The translations under genes were made by a program, and so were the position numbers. Shown piece by piece: positions 6,156 through 7,223 of a stretch of DNA of 7,223 nucleotides. The DNA is from Planctomycetaceae bacterium (GTDB lineage: Bacteria; Planctomycetota; Planctomycetia; Pirellulales; UBA1268). Position 1 is the first letter of the stretch, and every line of letters begins with the position of its first letter. The stretch spans positions 1 through 7,223 of the forward strand of contig CANGIH010000119.1 of the NCBI GenBank assembly GCA_947453875.1. Direction: 5' to 3'. The notes beneath the pieces are model-generated. The model saw nothing but the letters and a program-made list of their open reading frames with translations, ran no database searches and was not told the origin of the DNA.

Positions 6156-7045
6156 AGCCCTTCTCGTCATTCCCCGGGGTGGTTCGCCGATCCGCCCGGG
6201 CGATCGGGATGATCATCCTCCTCAACCTCGGCACCAGCCCTGCCCGCCCCGACGAGGGAGACACGGCGCCTGTGCGGCTCGAGTACCGCTTTCTTCCCGG
6301 GGAGTCGGTGACGATGGCGGTGGCACACCGGGCGCGTACGGAAACCACGATCTCGGGCACGACCCAGTCGACCGACACGTCGACCGATTCCACGAAACGA
6401 TGGCGCATCATCTCCGTCGATGAAAGCGGGCATGCAACGATCGAGCACTCGGTCGATGATGTGACGATGTCGTCCCGATCGAGCGACCGCGGGCAACTGC
6501 GTTTCAGCAGCAAGGGGGATGAGCCGGCCCCCCCTGGTTACGAGACGGTTCGGCAGAGCATCGGCGTGCCGCTGTCGAGGGTCGTCATCGACCGGGCCGG
6601 AAGGGTGCTCTCCCGCAACGACCTCCGTCCCTCCCCCCCCTCGGAGTCGGGCGACCTGATGGTCGTCCCGCTCCCAGACGATGCGGTGGAAGTGGGAGCC
6701 GAGTGGACGGTTCCCCAGGAGGTAGTGGTCGAGGTGCCGGGCGGTCCGCGCCGCGCCGTCCGTACCCGATTGCGTTACCGGCTCGATTCCGTCCGCGACG
6801 ATGTCGCCGTGATCAGCATCGACACCACGGTGTTGACCCCGATCGACGACGCCCGTCTCGAAGCCCGCCTCCTCGAACGGATCTGGAACGGCGAGATCGA
6901 TTTCCACATCCCCACTGGCCGAGTCATCCGCCGATCCACCGGGATCGACCGTCGCGTGGTCGGCTTCAGCGGGCAGGAATCGAGCGTCCGCTACAAGTCA
7001 TCGCTCGAGGAGCGGATCGTCGAGCCGCCATCGGTCACCCCCTGA
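6152..7045 (+). CDS. Predicted exported protein of unknown function (DUF6263-like)
   Basis: No function known to me. The 297-residue product begins with a likely Sec signal peptide: basic residues R12, R13 and R16, a hydrophobic core at 18-27 (IGMIILLNL) and a small-residue region with probable cleavage near Ala31. It contains no cysteine, so it is neither a lipoprotein nor disulfide-bonded. The mature part is mainly short beta-prone stretches: LEYRFLPGESVTMAV (43-57), a Ser/Thr-rich segment with a small duplicated STD unit (73-79, two copies of GTCGACCGA twelve bases apart), GVPLSRVVIDRAGRVLSR (138-155), then alternating strands to the end (FHIPTGRVIRRSTGI, 251-265). The opening YRFxPGE pattern with Thr-rich TTISGTTQ resembles proteins grouped as DUF6263 in planctomycetes; this is recalled, not searched. 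The ATG overlaps the nadK stop, so it is probably translated with it, yet no functional link is evident. It contains a C8 run at 6633-6640. Confidence 0.85.
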   Translation: MKPFSSFPGVVRRSARAIGMIILLNLGTSPARPDEGDTAPVRLEYRFLPGESVTMAVAHRARTETTISGTTQSTDTSTDSTKRWRIISVDESGHATIEHSVDDVTMSSRSSDRGQLRFSSKGDEPAPPGYETVRQSIGVPLSRVVIDRAGRVLSRNDLRPSPPSESGDLMVVPLPDDAVEVGAEWTVPQEVVVEVPGGPRRAVRTRLRYRLDSVRDDVAVISIDTTVLTPIDDARLEARLLERIWNGEIDFHIPTGRVIRRSTGIDRRVVGFSGQESSVRYKSSLEERIVEPPSVTP

Positions 7046-7223
7046 ATGCCCGTGGAAAACGTCATCCCCGACCTTCGTCCGCGGCATCCGGCGGCACAGG
7101 ACGTTTCCCGCAGCCACTGAACGGGGCTCGACGGAGCATGGACAACACCATCCATGCTCCATCCGGGTGCGGAGCAGGGCGTTCGTCGGCCCACCAGGCA
7201 GAGCCGCGAGGGGGCTCGTGTCA
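7046..7223. other. Noncoding end of window
   Basis: No supported gene. A 24-codon frame (7046-7120) starts directly after the stop of the exported-protein gene but has nothing to support it. GGAAAACGTC (7054-7063) can pair with GACGTTTCC (7100-7108) with one bulged A. A strong 10-bp hairpin follows at 7133-7160. A promoter for a gene beyond the window could lie here, but none is visible. Confidence 0.5.
7133..7160. terminator. Perfect 10-bp hairpin, possible terminator of the gene block
   Basis: GGAGCATGGA (7133-7142) and TCCATGCTCC (7151-7160) pair perfectly around the 8-base loop CAACACCA. It lies 87 bases after the last gene. There is no T-run on either side, so if it terminates transcription it does so without the classical U-tract. 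Position and stem perfection favour a transcript-end structure; an operator for a following gene is an alternative. Confidence 0.45.

Noticed and set aside
7046..7120. 24-codon small frame directly after the exported-protein gene
   Set aside because: ATG abuts the preceding stop, but there is no separate ribosome binding site, no recognisable feature and the length is easily due to chance.
6991..7194. 67-codon minus-strand frame at the window end
   Set aside because: Overlaps the end of a real gene and the 10-bp hairpin, and shows no protein-like features.

Overview
The window is a compact, high-GC stretch of bacterial chromosome with six genes, all on the + strand: xseA, xseB, an ispA-type prenyl synthase, dxs, nadK and a gene for a predicted exported protein of unknown function. 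The likely source is a member of the Planctomycetes (Pirellula-like). This is an inference from the divergent DXS subtype (GHAGCS and CESH in place of the usual GHSSTS and AEQH), the exported protein resembling a family I associate with planctomycetes (DUF6263-like), the weak Shine-Dalgarno sequences and the high GC. No 16S or other decisive marker is present.

Layout: xseA (26-1399) and xseB (1396-1878) overlap by ATGA and encode the two subunits of exonuclease VII. A palindrome and terminator-like hairpin sits on the xseB stop codon, followed by about 260 bases without a supported gene that contain several small inverted repeats. Next come ispA (start chosen at 2139), an 89-base gap with a clean 7-bp hairpin, dxs (start chosen at 3218), a 43-base gap, nadK (start chosen at 5187), and the exported-protein gene (6152-7045), whose ATG overlaps the nadK stop. 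The window closes with 178 noncoding bases containing a perfect 10-bp hairpin.

Function: DXS makes 1-deoxyxylulose 5-phosphate, the first step of the MEP isoprenoid pathway. The IspA-type enzyme condenses the resulting C5 units into longer prenyl diphosphates. NadK makes NADP, the source of NADPH used by DXP reductoisomerase later in that pathway. Exonuclease VII degrades single-stranded DNA. The order xseA-xseB-ispA-dxs is an old bacterial synteny (E. coli keeps xseB-ispA-dxs), so this is mostly a conserved housekeeping block. I see no mobile element, CRISPR array, RNA gene, defence system or biosynthetic novelty. The points worth a second look are the unusual active-site-adjacent residues of DXS, the RNA hairpins that may divide the block, and homopolymer runs placed at domain ends.
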